A stretch of 64,000 bases of DNA from Diadema setosum. Its lineage: Eukaryota > Echinodermata > Echinoidea > Diadematoida > Diadematidae. Under the pieces are notes generated by a model. That model had not been told where the DNA came from and did not search any database. It saw only the letters and a program-made list of their open reading frames with translations. The position numbers were made by a program, and so were the translations under genes. Within the stretch, counting starts at the first letter, position 1. Every line of letters starts with the position of its first letter. Where the stretch lies: contig CM067075.1 in NCBI GenBank assembly GCA_033980235.1, positions 17,372,844 through 17,436,843 on the forward strand, written 5' to 3'. Below are positions 1-10,960 of the stretch, in pieces.

Positions 1-1009
1 TGGCTTAGATATCCCAAAAAAGAGTGATTCTAATAAAGTGTTGGACCCACACTTTATTACGATCGCTTTGTTTTACTTTGTTTTTGGATGTTTCAGTCGT
101 TACAAACCCGATTTTCATCAAATAAACTTTGTATTCCTTTTAAAATGGTATGCTTTGTACTATATCATAAGTGTTTTCTTGGTATCTCGCAAAAAGTTAA
201 AGCCCAATTCTCATCTCCACCAATACTGTACCATCTATTTAAACAATGTGTTGCCATGGTAACAGCAGTTTTTTATTAAAAAGCATACAGAAATATTTAG
301 GACCCAGCTTACTCCCTCAGTCTTTGAGCATTTGGCTTTAATTTTGGCACACGTGACCACTATGGTACATAGATGTGCAAGCTTAATCTTTCATCACAGT
401 TGAACAATGCGTTGAGATAGTAACAGCATATTTTGAATGAAAATCATACAAAAATAATTTTTATTCAGTTAACTCCCTAAGTCTTTGAGCGTTTGGCTTG
501 AAATCTGGCACATGTGACTGCTAAGTACATATATGTGTAAACGTAATCTTTCGTCATTGTTGAACAATGCTTTATTATGGTAACAACATTTTTTTTTACT
601 AAAATGCATACCAAAATATTGTAAATTCAGCTAACTCTCTCAGTCTTGGAGCTTTTAGCTTGGGACTTGGAACATCTGACTGCTATAGTACAAAGATGTG
701 CAAACTTAGACTTTCGTCATTGTTTGACAATGCTTTGCCATGGTAAAAGCATATTTCGAATGAAAATTATACAAAAATACTGTGGATTCAGTTAACTCCC
801 TCAGTCTTTGAGCATTTGGCTTTAATTTTGGCACATGTGACCACTATGGCACATAAATGTACAAACTCAATCTTTCGTCATAGTTGAACAATGCGTTGCT
901 ATGGGAACAGCATATTTTGAATGAAAATTATACAAAAATACTGTGGATTCAGTTAACTCCCTCAGTCTTCCAGCATTTGGCTCGAAATTTGGCACATGTT
1001 ACCGCTATT
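1..1009 (-). repeat. Diverged tandem satellite array, about 161-bp monomers
   Basis: At least five monomers follow each other. The landmark resembling TTGAACAATGCG recurs near 238, 400, 560, 720 and 883, giving steps of 160-163 bp. Each monomer also has a block like CTCAGTCTTTGAGCATTTGG, a block like TTTGGCACATGTGACC, and a more or less decayed palindrome close to GTTGCCATGGTAAC (best at 250-263). The same blocks occur reverse-complemented in the array at 1500-3960, so this is one satellite family; strand is given relative to that array. The short ORFs in it are not conserved between monomers and I do not read them as genes. Confidence 0.85.
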
Positions 1010-1376
1010 TGTTTGTTTGTTTGTTTGTTTGTTCATTTTCCATTTGAGAAGATGGCTGGATAGCCCATATTCAGCTACGTTAAGCTGGTCTTCCATGGGG
1101 TCCAGTTGGATGTGAGGTGGGACCACTTCACCGGGTTAAACACCCTGCTCTTTGCGATGAATAAATGAAGTGGGATCTTTTACGTGCATGAGTTGTTACT
1201 CTCTCATACACGGGACCTCCATTTTATGTCCTATCCAAGGGACAGAGTGTTTGCCTCTTGCTAGAGGGGACGGTATGCTCACACACAACATTGCTCAGTC
1301 CAAACTCGGGTTCGAACCCGAACCCGGGCCGCGTGATCGTGAAGCAGACGCGCTACCGACTGAGTCAATTCACCGC
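1010..1376 (-). mobile_element. tRNA-derived SINE, copy 1
   Basis: Read on the minus strand, it starts with a tRNA-like head. The head has an A box like TGRCTCAGTCGG (about 1355-1367) and a B box GGTTCGAACCC (about 1309-1320), the internal promoter of RNA polymerase III. A unique body follows, ending in an (AAAC)n tail seen here as (GTTT)n at 1010-1031. The pentamer CTATT at 1005-1009 and 1377-1381 looks like a target-site duplication inside a satellite monomer. A second copy lies at 33906-34249 in the opposite orientation and shares the whole body. The head is SINE-derived and not a functional tRNA gene. It encodes no protein and would have relied on a LINE for movement. Confidence 0.85.
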
Positions 1377-1500
1377 CTATTGTAAGTCGATGTGTAAACT
1401 TAATCTACCATCATTGTTAAACAAAGTGTTGCCATGGTAACAACATTTTTTTCAGTAAAAAGCATACAGAAATATAGTGGACTCGGATTTATTCACAATA
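1377..1500 (-). repeat. Remainder of the satellite monomer split by the SINE
   Basis: After the SINE the monomer resumes in the same orientation as 1-1009 and includes a clean palindrome GTTGCCATGGTAAC at 1428-1441. The orientation of the family changes within about 1490-1545, where an A-rich stretch sits between the two arrays. Confidence 0.75.
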
Positions 1501-3960
1501 AAAAAAAAAAGCGTGCTGCACAATAACACATAACGTTTATCATATATCCAAAATTTCAACTGAATTGCTTTAAAACTGAAAGAGTAGTTCGATCCACAAC
1601 ATTTTTTTATTTTTTTTTTTTACAAATTTGCCATTGCCACGGCAAGGCATTATGCGATGCTAAAAAAAAAAAGGTATCGTGCACATCTTCATATGATAGC
1701 GGTCACACATGCCAAATTTGGGATTAATTGCTCAAAAAATGAGAGAGCAGTTCGATCCAATTTTTTTCTGAGAATATGCTGTTGCCATGGCAACGCACTG
1801 TGTGATAAAAACAAAAAAGGTGGCATTATTCGATAATAAAAAATAAAAAATGTGTCTCGCATATCTACCTTTGATAACGGTCACACATGCTAAATTTGGG
1901 GTCAAGTGCTCAAGAAATGACAGAGTAGTTCGATCCAGAATATATTTGTAAATTTTTTTTTCAAAAAAAAAATTGCCGTTGCCATCGCAACGCATTATTG
2001 ACTACTAACGAAAAAGAGGTCTTTAACATCTTATTTGATAGTGGTCACACGTGCCAAATTTGGGGTCAATAATTGCTCAAAAAAATGAGAGTAGTTCGAT
2101 CAACAACTTTTAAATGAAAAAATACCAATGCCGTTGCCATGGCAACGCACTATGTGCTAAAAACAAAAAAGGTGTCTTGCATATCTACCTTTTTGATAGC
2201 TGTCACAAATGCTAAATTTGCGGTCAAGTGCCTAGAAGGGAGAGAGTAGTTCGATCCACAATATTTGTAAGATCTTTTTAACAATTTGCCGCTGCCATGG
2301 CAACGCATTATTGAATACTAACGAAAAAGATGTATTTCACATCTTCATTTGATAGCGGTCACGCATGCCGAAATTGGGGTCAATTGCACAAAAAATGAGG
2401 GAGTAGTTCGATCCATAAGTTTTTAATGAAAATATGCCGTTGCCATGGTAACGCACTATGTGATAATAACAAAAAAGGTGTCTCGCACATCTACCTTTGG
2501 TAGCACTCACGCATGCTAAATTTGAGGTCAAATGCTCAAAAAATGAGACAGCAGTTCGATCCAGAACATTTGTAAGATTTTTTTCAAAACATTTGCCGTT
2601 GTCATGGCAACGCATTCAAGATTCAAGATTCAAATTTATTTTCACTTCCATCAAATAAACAAAGAAATAATAACCAATTCATATGTACAGGATATTTGTA
2701 ATGATTGCAGAATGTGATTTAACAGAGTACATGAAAATGAGTAGCAGATGAAAAAAAAAACCGCTGTTACATCTTTATTAAAATATACATAAAGCGTGTA
2801 ATACAAGTTAACTAAGGATGGGGATGGAAATGGAGGGTCCCACTAAGCATTATTGAATACTAATGAAAAAGAGGTCTTTAACATCTTCATTTGATAGCGG
2901 TCACACGTGCCAAATTTGGGGTCAATTGCTCAAAAAATGAGAGTAGTTCGATCCACTATTTTTTAATGAAAATATGCCGTTCGCGTGCCATGGCAACGCA
3001 CTATGTGATAAAAAAAAAAAGGTGTCTTGCACATCTACCTTTGATAGCTGTCACAAATGCTAAATTTGTGGACAAGTGCTAAAAAAGGAGAAAGTAGTTC
3101 GATCCACAACATTTTGTAAGATTTTTCTAATTTGCCGTTGCCATGGCAACGCATTATTGAATAATAACGAAAAAGAGGTCTTTAACATCTTCATTTGATA
3201 GCAGTCACATATGCCAAATTTGGGGTCAATAATAACAGCATTGCTCAAAAAATGAGAGAGTAGTTCGATCCACAATTTTTTAATGAAAATATGTCATTGC
3301 CAATGGCAATGCACTATGTGATAATAATAATAAAAAAAAAAGGTGTCTCGCACATCTACCTTTGGTAGCGGTCACACATGCTACATTTGAGGTGAAATGC
3401 TCAAAAAAGAGAGAGTAGTTCGATCCACAATATTTGAAAGATCTTTTTAAAAATTTGCCGCTAGCATGGCAACGCATTATTGAATACTAACGGAAAAGAT
3501 GTCTTTCACATCTTCATTTGATAGCTGTCACACATGCTAAATTTGGGGACCAGAGCTGAAAAATGAGAGAGTAGTTCGATCCACATTTTGTAAGATTTTT
3601 TTTTTCAATTTGGTGTGCTATGCAACGCATTATTGAATACTAACGAAAGAGATGTCTTTCACATCTTTATTTTTTGAAGATGATTTTGATAGCGGTGAAG
3701 ATTTTTTTTTTTTTTTTTTTTTTTTTTGGATAGCGGTCACACGTGCCATATTTGGGGTCAATTGCTCAAAAAATGAGAGAGTAGTTCGATCACCAATTTT
3801 TTAATGAAAATATGCCGGTTGACATGGCAACACATTATGTGATACTAACGATAAGGTGTCTTGCACATCTACCTTTGTTATCGGTCTCACGTGACAATTT
3901 TGGGGTCAATTGCTCAAAAGATGAGAGAGTAGTTCGATCAACAAGATTTTTCAACGGTAA
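1500..3960 (+). repeat. Dimeric satellite array with X-box-like palindromes
   Basis: Two alternating monomer types of about 150-160 bp form a dimer of about 307 bp. One type carries ...GCATTATTGAATACTAACG, the other ...GCACTATGTGATAAAAACA. Both share GAGAGTAGTTCGATCCA and a central palindrome. Clear palindromes are at 1781-1794, 1978-1991 (one change), 2133-2146, 2291-2304 (one change), 2439-2452, 2598-2611 and 3137-3150; others are degraded. The spacings 2133 to 2439 and 2291 to 2598 show the dimer. The array is homologous to 1-1490 but inverted. ORFs across it follow the repeat and do not look coding. Confidence 0.88.
2617..2842 (-). mobile_element. 5'-truncated LINE 3' end inserted in the satellite
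   Basis: The satellite monomer is interrupted after GGCAACGCATT and resumes at GCATTATTGAATAC, so GCATT is repeated on both sides and is the likely target-site duplication. The insert begins with a short tandem repeat of ATTCAAG followed by AATTTATTTTCACTTCC. That is the complement of a non-LTR element 3' end with a (CTTGAAT)n tail. No coding remnant is visible in the short insert, so the family is not identified. Confidence 0.6.
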
Positions 3961-3969
3961 ATTTGGAAA

Positions 3970-4405
3970 TTTTGACATTTGTGGTCGACGTGTTATGACA
4001 TTTGCAGTAAAAATGGAAATTTTGACATTCTGATTTTGTGGTCGACGTGTTATGGCATTTGTGGTTAATCCGATTTTGACATCTGTGGTTGACGTGTTAT
4101 TACATTAGTGGTCGTTATGACATTTATGGTCGACTTGTTATGACATTTGCAGTAAAAATGGAAATTTTGACATTTGCGGTCGACGTGTTATGGCATTTGT
4201 GGTTAATCCGATTTTGACGTGTTATGGCATTTGTGGTTAATCCGATTTTGACATCTATGGTTGACGTGTTATTACATTAGTGATCGTTATGACATTTGTG
4301 GTCAACGTTTTATGACATTCGTGGTCGTTGTGACATTTGTGGTCGACGTCTTAAGACATTTGTGGTTGTTTTGACATTAGTGGTCGATTTTGACATTAGT
4401 GGGCT
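3970..4405 (+). repeat. Minisatellite of about 18-23 bp units
   Basis: Units of the form GACATTTGTGGTCGACGTGT with variants (GGTTAATCCGATTTTGACAT, GTGGTCGTTATGACATT) repeat about twenty times, partly in a higher-order arrangement in which longer blocks are duplicated (about 3960-4100 against 4150-4290). No gene is seen. Confidence 0.85.
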
Positions 4406-4647
4406 CTACAGACCCCCCATTGCCAAAAAAACAAAAAATCGGGGTATAGATGAATACCTGAGTGAGGGAGGGGCTGCTGATCTATAATTTTAACAAAGAC
4501 ATGTTGGAAAAAAATGAACCATCGGGAATCGAACCTGTCATCTACTGCCATCTTTGAATGTTTGAATGAATGAATAGCGCCTTTGAATGTTTCTACAGAT
4601 GGCGCTATACAAATGCTGCTTCATTATCATCGTCATCTTCACCCCTC
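4406..4647. other. Short spacer with a possible SINE tail
   Basis: No gene is visible. The stretch around 4575-4625 contains GATGGCGCTATACAAATG, a sequence type that also precedes the ATT microsatellite at 35030-35047 (GAAGCGCCATATAAATGC). It may be the 3' end of a dispersed element, but the rest could not be defined. Confidence 0.3.
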
Positions 4648-5778
4648 TAGTCTAGCTGGCGACGTATTTTTAGCCTAAACCAGTCCTTGATTGTCAGTCA
4701 ACAGAGGGCGCGACGGTGTGATACGAGCACGTAGTCGACGACAAATACGTCTAGAAAGAAACCTCCGAATAGAGGTGTGGAACCGGGCGTGGAAAGACAT
4801 TTGTCTGTTATCAAATCTCGAAGTTCCATTGGTTGAGCACCAGTGTCAATCAAAACGCATTCAAGAGATGGAAAGAATTCTAGTCTACTCTCCTATAGGT
4901 ATGATACAGATTGTCTTTCTATAAAAACAGAATTTCCCTGCCTCTTTCACATTATTATAGTATTTTGTCATTCTTACCCATTCATTTTGAGGTGATTTAT
5001 ATCTTACTTTACAGCAAATAAAAGAATGATAGTAGTCAATGCAACTACATGCATTTGAAAATTCATGAGGGTTCTGCACGTGGAAACTTCTCAAAAATTA
5101 GGGCCTTTATACTGCCGAATGCAAACCTTTCACTGTTGTAAAGTCTACGAGGTGTTCATAATGATTGTCAGTTTTGAAAGTGTAATTGATGACATTTTTC
5201 TCATTGATCATTTTTTCATATTGAATCTATAAAGTTATTTGCTAAACATCAATAAAATCTGCCGTCAAGATAACAATCTCTATTGCCAAGCACCATCGAC
5301 ATTAAACATACATCTCCTGACGTTTTCTTGGGTGATCACACTGTCATAAGAAAATCCGTCAGTGGTACATTTCCTGTGAGAGGGAAAAGAGAGGATCTGC
5401 GACACAAAAGAATTTCTGCAAAGCCAAAGTACCAAGGGAAATACGGTGCATTCTTTGCAATCACGAAATTACGAGACGCCAGTCTTACAGAAGGCCCATT
5501 GATGACGGTACAGGTATACTAGTAAAGGGAAGTCGACGCTGATTACAATTTCCACACAAACTTGTAGATGAGGATATCTCTTCTGTCCATTCGGAATGCA
5601 TGGCTATGCAGAAAAATGTGAAGCTAAATTGAATAACACCAACAAGCTAACCTTTATGCATGATGCACAAAAAACAACAAGTAAGGAAAGTGGAGCCCAA
5701 CACGCAAAATCTATGACTGAGTCTAAAGCGCAAGATCCGCGTGAAGCGTCTGACACCGTTTTTTTCCAGAACATCTCA
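4648..5778 (+). repeat. Foldback left arm, outer part
   Basis: Aligns by eye to the reverse complement of about 13590-14727 over its whole length with many small differences. It includes an arm-specific stretch (about 5390-5480) carrying the words GGATCTGCGACACAAAAG and CAAAGCCAAAGTACCAAGGG. Homology stops abruptly near 5778, where the nested insertion starts, and resumes at 10961. Small ORFs here are in different frames in the two arms, so no conserved product is supported. Confidence 0.75.
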
Positions 5779-6727
5779 TCAGTAATTGTCCGTAACTCAT
5801 CCGTAAAGAAACGCAAAATGACGTCGCCGAATGCCCCAGTCACACAGTGCTTTACGATGGGTTACGTCCGTCGCGGATAGATACGAATGAGTGGACGCAG
5901 GGTGACGCAGCGTGGACGCGGGCATCCGCAGGGACGTATGTAGACGTAACTGTCCGTAACTCATCCGTAAAGAAACACAAAATGACGGCGGCAAGCCTGC
6001 GAAATTTTGAAATGTTCAAAATTTCGCAAAGGCACTCCACGGATGCAAACTTACGCAAGTAACCGTAACCAAACGTAACTATCCGTAACTATCCGTAACT
6101 GAACGTAACTACACGTAGCTTGGACGCAGACCATCCGCAAAAAGTTTTACCTCCCGTCCGTTTGCGTTCGCTTACGTCCACCGTAAGTATCCGAAAATAA
6201 CCGCAAGTTAACGTATCACAACACTTTCGACGGCTTACGGATATTTGCGGACAGTTACGGATGCTGCGGACGATTACGTCCTTCGACGTTTTCCGTTTTC
6301 CACTCGCATGGGAACACAGAGACTCGTGGGAAGCCACACAACTCATGTTGCCAAGCTGCAGCGCATTTACCTGAAGGAATGCTACAACACAGTCGGAGCG
6401 GTGGAGCTCAAGGCAGAACTGCATGGTCAAATTATGAAATGTCTCCCACAATTAATGGTCATTTTAAGTGGCACCCATACCCTGTATACTCATGACATTG
6501 GTTGACTCTTGGTGCTGAACTTTTTTTTTCTTGTACTCTTCGAATGTATTTTTTTCGAAAAAAGCAATATTTTGGGTAGGGGATGGGGTGATAGCATTTT
6601 ATACACTTTTCTGGCCGGGGAAGGTGTGGGACACGGGCAACTATATAAAATGAGAACGAATTTATTTCTCTATAGTATTACCCATGCACTTTACGCTCCA
6701 TCGAATGTGTATTAGGCCCTACATTTT

Positions 6728-6728
<1 letters not shown>

Positions 6729-6768
<40 letters not shown>

Positions 6769-6798
6769 TATAATGATAATAATAATAACAATAATAAA

Positions 6799-6846
<48 letters not shown>
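6729..6846. repeat. (TAA)n microsatellite
   Basis: About 118 bp of TAA/AAT with a few interruptions. The ORF of isoleucines across it is an artefact of the repeat. Confidence 0.97.
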
Positions 6847-6848
<2 letters not shown>

Positions 6849-7430
6849 TAAGGCCTTATTTACCAAGGGTAGCCAAGTCAAGATCGGCTCGGTTGACCCA
6901 TTTCACCTATTTTCAGTCCTCTCACAAAATCAGTGTGTGCGACCTTTTGTTCGTTTTGTGATGCACGGTCACATATATTCTTTTCATTTATGACGTTTAT
7001 TCAAATTTGAGTTGCACAAACAAAATTCAAACTTCAAGTTCAAAATTTCATATAGCTTTTACTATTGTTCAGCAAATTTTAAAGGATTACGATTTTTTCA
7101 CAACTTGTACGAAATTCAATTTCAGTTTTCCCCAGTGTACAATGTAAGACAGTTCAAAATGTGATAACCTTGCTGTCATAATACACTGACTTAGCAGGAA
7201 TCGTAAGAGAAAACCAAATTGTCCATAATTATTAATAACAATCTGTAACTATTCGTAACTATCCGAAAATATCCGCAAGTGTTCAGAACTATTATGTCCC
7301 AATTCGTAAGAATATCCGCAAGTGGACGCCAACGGCGTAAATCCATACTGAGGAGTGGGGGGGATGATCGGCGATAGTCACCATCACCACGATTACAAGC
7401 CCATAACCGAACCAGAGCAGCCTTGAGGGG
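6847..7430. other. Nested-element interior without a gene
   Basis: AT-rich unique-looking sequence (6847-7190), then a second patch of CGTAACTATCCG and ATCCGCAAGTG words (7240-7335) like those near the element ends. No reading frame has recognisable content. Confidence 0.5.
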
Positions 7431-7503
7431 GACGGGGGGGGGGGGGGGGGTGAGAGAAGCTTGGTAACCCCCCCCCCCACACACACACACACACACACAC
7501 ACA
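7431..7503. repeat. Poly-G, poly-C and (CA)n tract
   Basis: A run of about 17 G, a short spacer, a run of C and then about 14 CA dinucleotides. The overlapping ORFs owe their cysteine-valine and proline runs to this tract. Confidence 0.95.
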
Positions 7504-7579
7504 CTTTACAGGGATCGGATGTCTCACTCTTTTGCATGAAATATAAAGTGGGAGGAGTGATATATTTCTGACAAACTGT

Positions 7580-9885
7580 TACAAGCGAGCTTGAAAATTT
7601 TGACATTTTACAGTCCCAAAACTGCAGTTTGTGACTGTATTTTGTCCGCTTTGGAAATTAAGGGGGGGGCACCGGGTGAAACTGCCGGCAATTACTGACA
7701 GCAACATCAAGCATAATAATTAATGCGAGCGAGCGAAGCGAGCGAGCTTGAAAATTTTTGACATTTTACAGTAAAAAAACTGCCGTTTTGGGCTGTATTT
7801 TTTCGCTTTGGAAATTAAGGGGGGGGGGGAGGGCGCACAGGGCGCAACTGCTGGCAGTTTGTACTGGCAGCAACATCAGGAGAATGGAATAACGATTAAA
7901 TGCGAGCGAGTGAAGCGAGTGAGCTTGAATATTTTGACATTTTACAGTCCCAAAACTGCCGTTTGTAGCTTTATTTTTAGCTTTGGAAATTAAGGGGGAG
8001 CACCGGGCGAAAACTGGTGGCAATTACTGGCAGCAACATCATGAGAATGCATGGCATAATGATTGAATGCGAGTGTGCGAAGCGAGCGAGCTTGAAAATT
8101 TTGACATCTTACAGTCCCCAAAACTGCATAACAATAAAATGCGAGCGAGCGAAGCGAGCGAGCTTGAAAATTTTGGCATTTTACAGTAAAAGAACTGCCG
8201 TTTTGGGCTGTATTTTTTCGCTTTGGAAATTAAGGGGGCGCACAGGGCGCAACTGCTGGCAGTTTGTACTGGCAGCAACATCAGGAGAATGGAATAACGA
8301 TTAAATGCGAGCGAGCGAAGCGAGTGAGCTTGAAAATTTTGACATTTTACAGTCCCCCAAACTGTCGTTTGTGGCTGTATTTTTTCGCTTTGGAAATTAA
8401 AGGCATAATTTACCATTTGCAGATGAAAGCATTAGTGCTATAGAATAGTTCTAAAATGTGAGTTAGGGATAGAAACAACCACTGTCAAAATTTAAATCCG
8501 TATAATCGATGTTAAGTGTTGTTAAATACACAAAATGTGAACAATAGTTATAATAAAAAAAAAATCCAGACTAAACCGTATACAGTTACGGTTTATTGAG
8601 AAAAACCCTGATATCTCCTTATATTTTAGGTTTTATTGCAAATATTTCATATGGTAGGATGTTTTATGATACAACAGACCTACACATATGCATCAAATAT
8701 GATATTTTGAAAATTTTTGAAATCACTGCTCCCAAAGGTAAACTGGACCTTTAAGGGGGAGCACCGGGCGAAAACTGCTGGCAATTACTGGCAGCAACAT
8801 CAGGAGAATGGCAAAATGATTAAATGCGAGCGAGCGAAGCGAGCGAGCTTCAAAATTTTGACTTATTACAGTCCCAAAACTGCCGTTTGTAGCTATATTT
8901 TTCGCTTTGGAAATTAAGGGGGGAGCACCGGGCGAAAACTGCTGGCAATAACTGCCAGCAACATCAGGAGAATGGCATAATGATTAAATGCGAGTGAGTA
9001 AAGCGAGCTTCAAAATTTTGACATCTTACAGTCCCAAAACTGCCGTTTGTAGCTATGTTTTTCGCTGTGGAGATTAAGGGGGAGCACTGGGCGAAAACTG
9101 GTGGCAATTACTGGCAGCAACATCATGAGAATGGCATAATGATTAAATGCGATTGTGCGAAGCGAGCGAGCTTGAAAATTTTGACATCTTACAGTCCCCA
9201 AAACTGCCACTTGTAGCTATATTTTTCGCTTTGGAAATTTAAGGGGACGCACCGGGCACAACTGCTGTCAATCACTGGCAGCAACATCAGGAGAATGCCA
9301 TAGCGACTAAATGCGAGCGAGCGGAGCAAGCGAGCCTTAAAATTTTGACATTTTGCAATCCCAGAAAATGTCGTTTGTAACTGTATTTTTTTCGCTTTCG
9401 AAATTAAGGGGAGGCACACCGGGCGAAAACTGCTGGCAATTACTGGCAGCAACATCAGGAGAATGGCATAATGATTAAATCCGAGCGAGCGGAGCGAGCG
9501 AGCTTCAAAATTTCGACTTATTACAGTCCAAAAACTGCCGTTTGTAGCTTTATTTTTAGCTTTGGAAATCAAGGGGGAGCACCGGGCGAAAACTGCTGGC
9601 AATTTATGGCAGCAAAATCATGAGAATGGCATAATGATTATTAAATGCGAGTGTGCGAAGCGAGCGAGCTTGAAAAATTTTGACATCTTACAGTCCCCAA
9701 AAGTGCCATTTGTAGCTATAATTTTTGCTTTGGAGATTAGGGGGGGGGGGCGCACCGGGCGCAACTGCTGTCAATCACTGGTAGCAACATCAGGGGAATG
9801 GCTTAGCGCTTAAATGCGAGCGAGCGGAGCGAGCGAGCTTTAAAATTTTGACATTTTACACCCCAAAAACTGCCGTTTTTAGCTA
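7580..9885 (+). repeat. Tandem array of about 166-bp units with GCGAGCGAAGCGAGCG cores
   Basis: About twelve units. The word TGCGAG near the core starts at 7723, 7901, 8068, 8141 (short unit), 8306, 8825, 8989, 9148, 9312, 9479, 9645 and 9813, giving steps mostly of 159-167 bp once the insertion at 8401-8750 is removed. Each unit has GAGCTTGAAAATTTTGACAT, an ACAGTCCCAAAACTGCCG block, a TTTTCGCTTTGGAAATTAAG block and TGGCAGCAACATCAGGAGAA. ORFs recur in both strands with the repeat period and I do not treat them as genes. Confidence 0.92.
8401..8750. mobile_element. MITE inserted at TTAA inside the 166-bp array
   Basis: The insert is flanked by TTAA at 8397-8400 and 8751-8754. Neighbouring satellite units have a single TTAA at the same place (GGAAATTAAGGGGG), so they act as empty sites. 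The ends are imperfect inverted repeats: AGGCATAATTTACCATTTG on the left against AGGTCCAGTTTACCTTTGG read inward from the right. TTAA target sites are used by piggyBac and Kolobok transposons; which of the two moved it cannot be told from 350 bp with no coding content. Confidence 0.85.
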
Positions 9886-10680
9886 TAGTTGTGCGATTTG
9901 GTTTGTCCCACTTTTTGGGGGGAACCATCACCCCCCCCCCCCATCGACGCCTCTGCATATGAGGGAGCTTTTGTTAAGTGAAAGATATGCTGCACACTCT
10001 TTGACAAATTAGGGAAATATACGTCAATCCCAACAGTGTACTTATCGAAAGGGATCCAGTATAGCAGAGCTTTTGCATGTTTATGATTGCAATTCAACGA
10101 TTTGGTGCATAGTTCTGGCGGTATTTGGACAATCCATTAAGAAAGTTCGAAATTTGTCCTCATCTCGGAAATTGCTTGGGGGATAAATGATTTGCCTGCC
10201 TAAACACTTTCGTAGGGGCGGGGCAAATGCCCTTCCCCCCCCCCCCCCCGAGATATTTTCGACGCCCCTGATCTTCCCTGGGTATACCCATATTTAGATG
10301 TATCTTGACTGAATTATCAGTCACTGTCGTTCCTCATGAATGATTCAGGAAATGGAGGGGGTTCAATTATGGCAATATAGTTTTGTTATTGTTTGTTTGT
10401 TTGTTTTCGTACATAATTTTGCAGATGGTCCCAAGTTACTCTCGTCTTAGCATGTTTACATGTAGGCCTACACTATTTGACGTTGTCAACGTCTGAGCCA
10501 TACCTTACAGTGTATGTCCATGTCCGCGAGCGAGCGAAGCGAGCGAGCGCTTGAGAAAATTATGCATTCGATTTCCTACAAGATAGAATACTGTTCAGCT
10601 CTGTTACCTGTCTGAAGGCCGGCGTACAAACGTCATGCAATATGCCAAAATTGATACAATCACATTTCTGCTTCCTCCAT
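9886..10680. other. Nested-element interior without a gene
   Basis: Unique-looking sequence with poly-C runs near 9932-9943 and 10236-10249, a (GTTT)n stretch near 10391-10405 and one isolated GCGAGCGAGCGAAGCGAGCG at about 10525-10546. The isolated core suggests a remnant of the satellite unit. No coding content is recognised. Confidence 0.5.
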
Positions 10681-10684
10681 TTTT

Positions 10685-10785
10685 TTTCTTCAAAATTCAG
10701 GGGGGATGATTGTACAGGCCATCCCCCCCTCCTCCATTTCAGGGGGGGATATATCCCCCCCATCCCCCCCCCCCCCGGATTTACG
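10685..10785. repeat. G/C-homopolymer inverted repeat
   Basis: Runs of GGGGGG and CCCCCC alternate (TTCAGGGGGGATGATTG, CATCCCCCCCTCC, CAGGGGGGGATATATCCCCC) and can pair into a hairpin. Overlapping glycine-rich and proline-rich ORFs on both strands follow from this composition. Confidence 0.7.
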
Positions 10786-10960
10786 CCCATGGTGGACGCA
10801 AGTGTTCGCATCTGGTCGTATCTGTCCGTATCGCCCGCATTTTTTGCCCGCATGTTTTGTACAAATTTCTGGTGATGGCAAAGGATCCGCTGGGGTCCGC
10901 GGAAAAAATGACTTTTTTTGGACGTAACGCCGGACGTAGAGCATTATGTGACTGGGGCTT

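Larger units (their letters stand above)
5779..10958. mobile_element. Nested 5.1-kb element inside the foldback left arm
   Basis: The interruption of arm homology defines the insertion. Its termini are imperfect inverted repeats: GCCCCAGTCACACAGTGC from 5833 and its counterpart ending in GTGACTGGGGC at 10958, continuing with TGCTNTACG and TTACGTCC on both sides. Subterminal zones (5784-6290, 7240-7335, 10785-10935) hold many short CGTAACT, CCGCAAGT and GGACGCA words in both orientations, as expected of transposase-binding or foldback repeats. The left boundary is odd: about 50 bp (5784-5830) precedes the terminal repeat and is repeated at 5948-5990. No transposase gene is visible, so it appears non-autonomous. 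Confidence 0.6.

Noticed and set aside
8039..9602. Long minus-strand ORFs across the 166-bp array
   Set aside because: They recur with the repeat period on both strands and contain unit-boundary artefacts, so they are not conserved genes.
7580..9885. CRISPR-like array
   Set aside because: The whole 166-bp unit is repeated with no unique spacers, and the context is animal repeat DNA.
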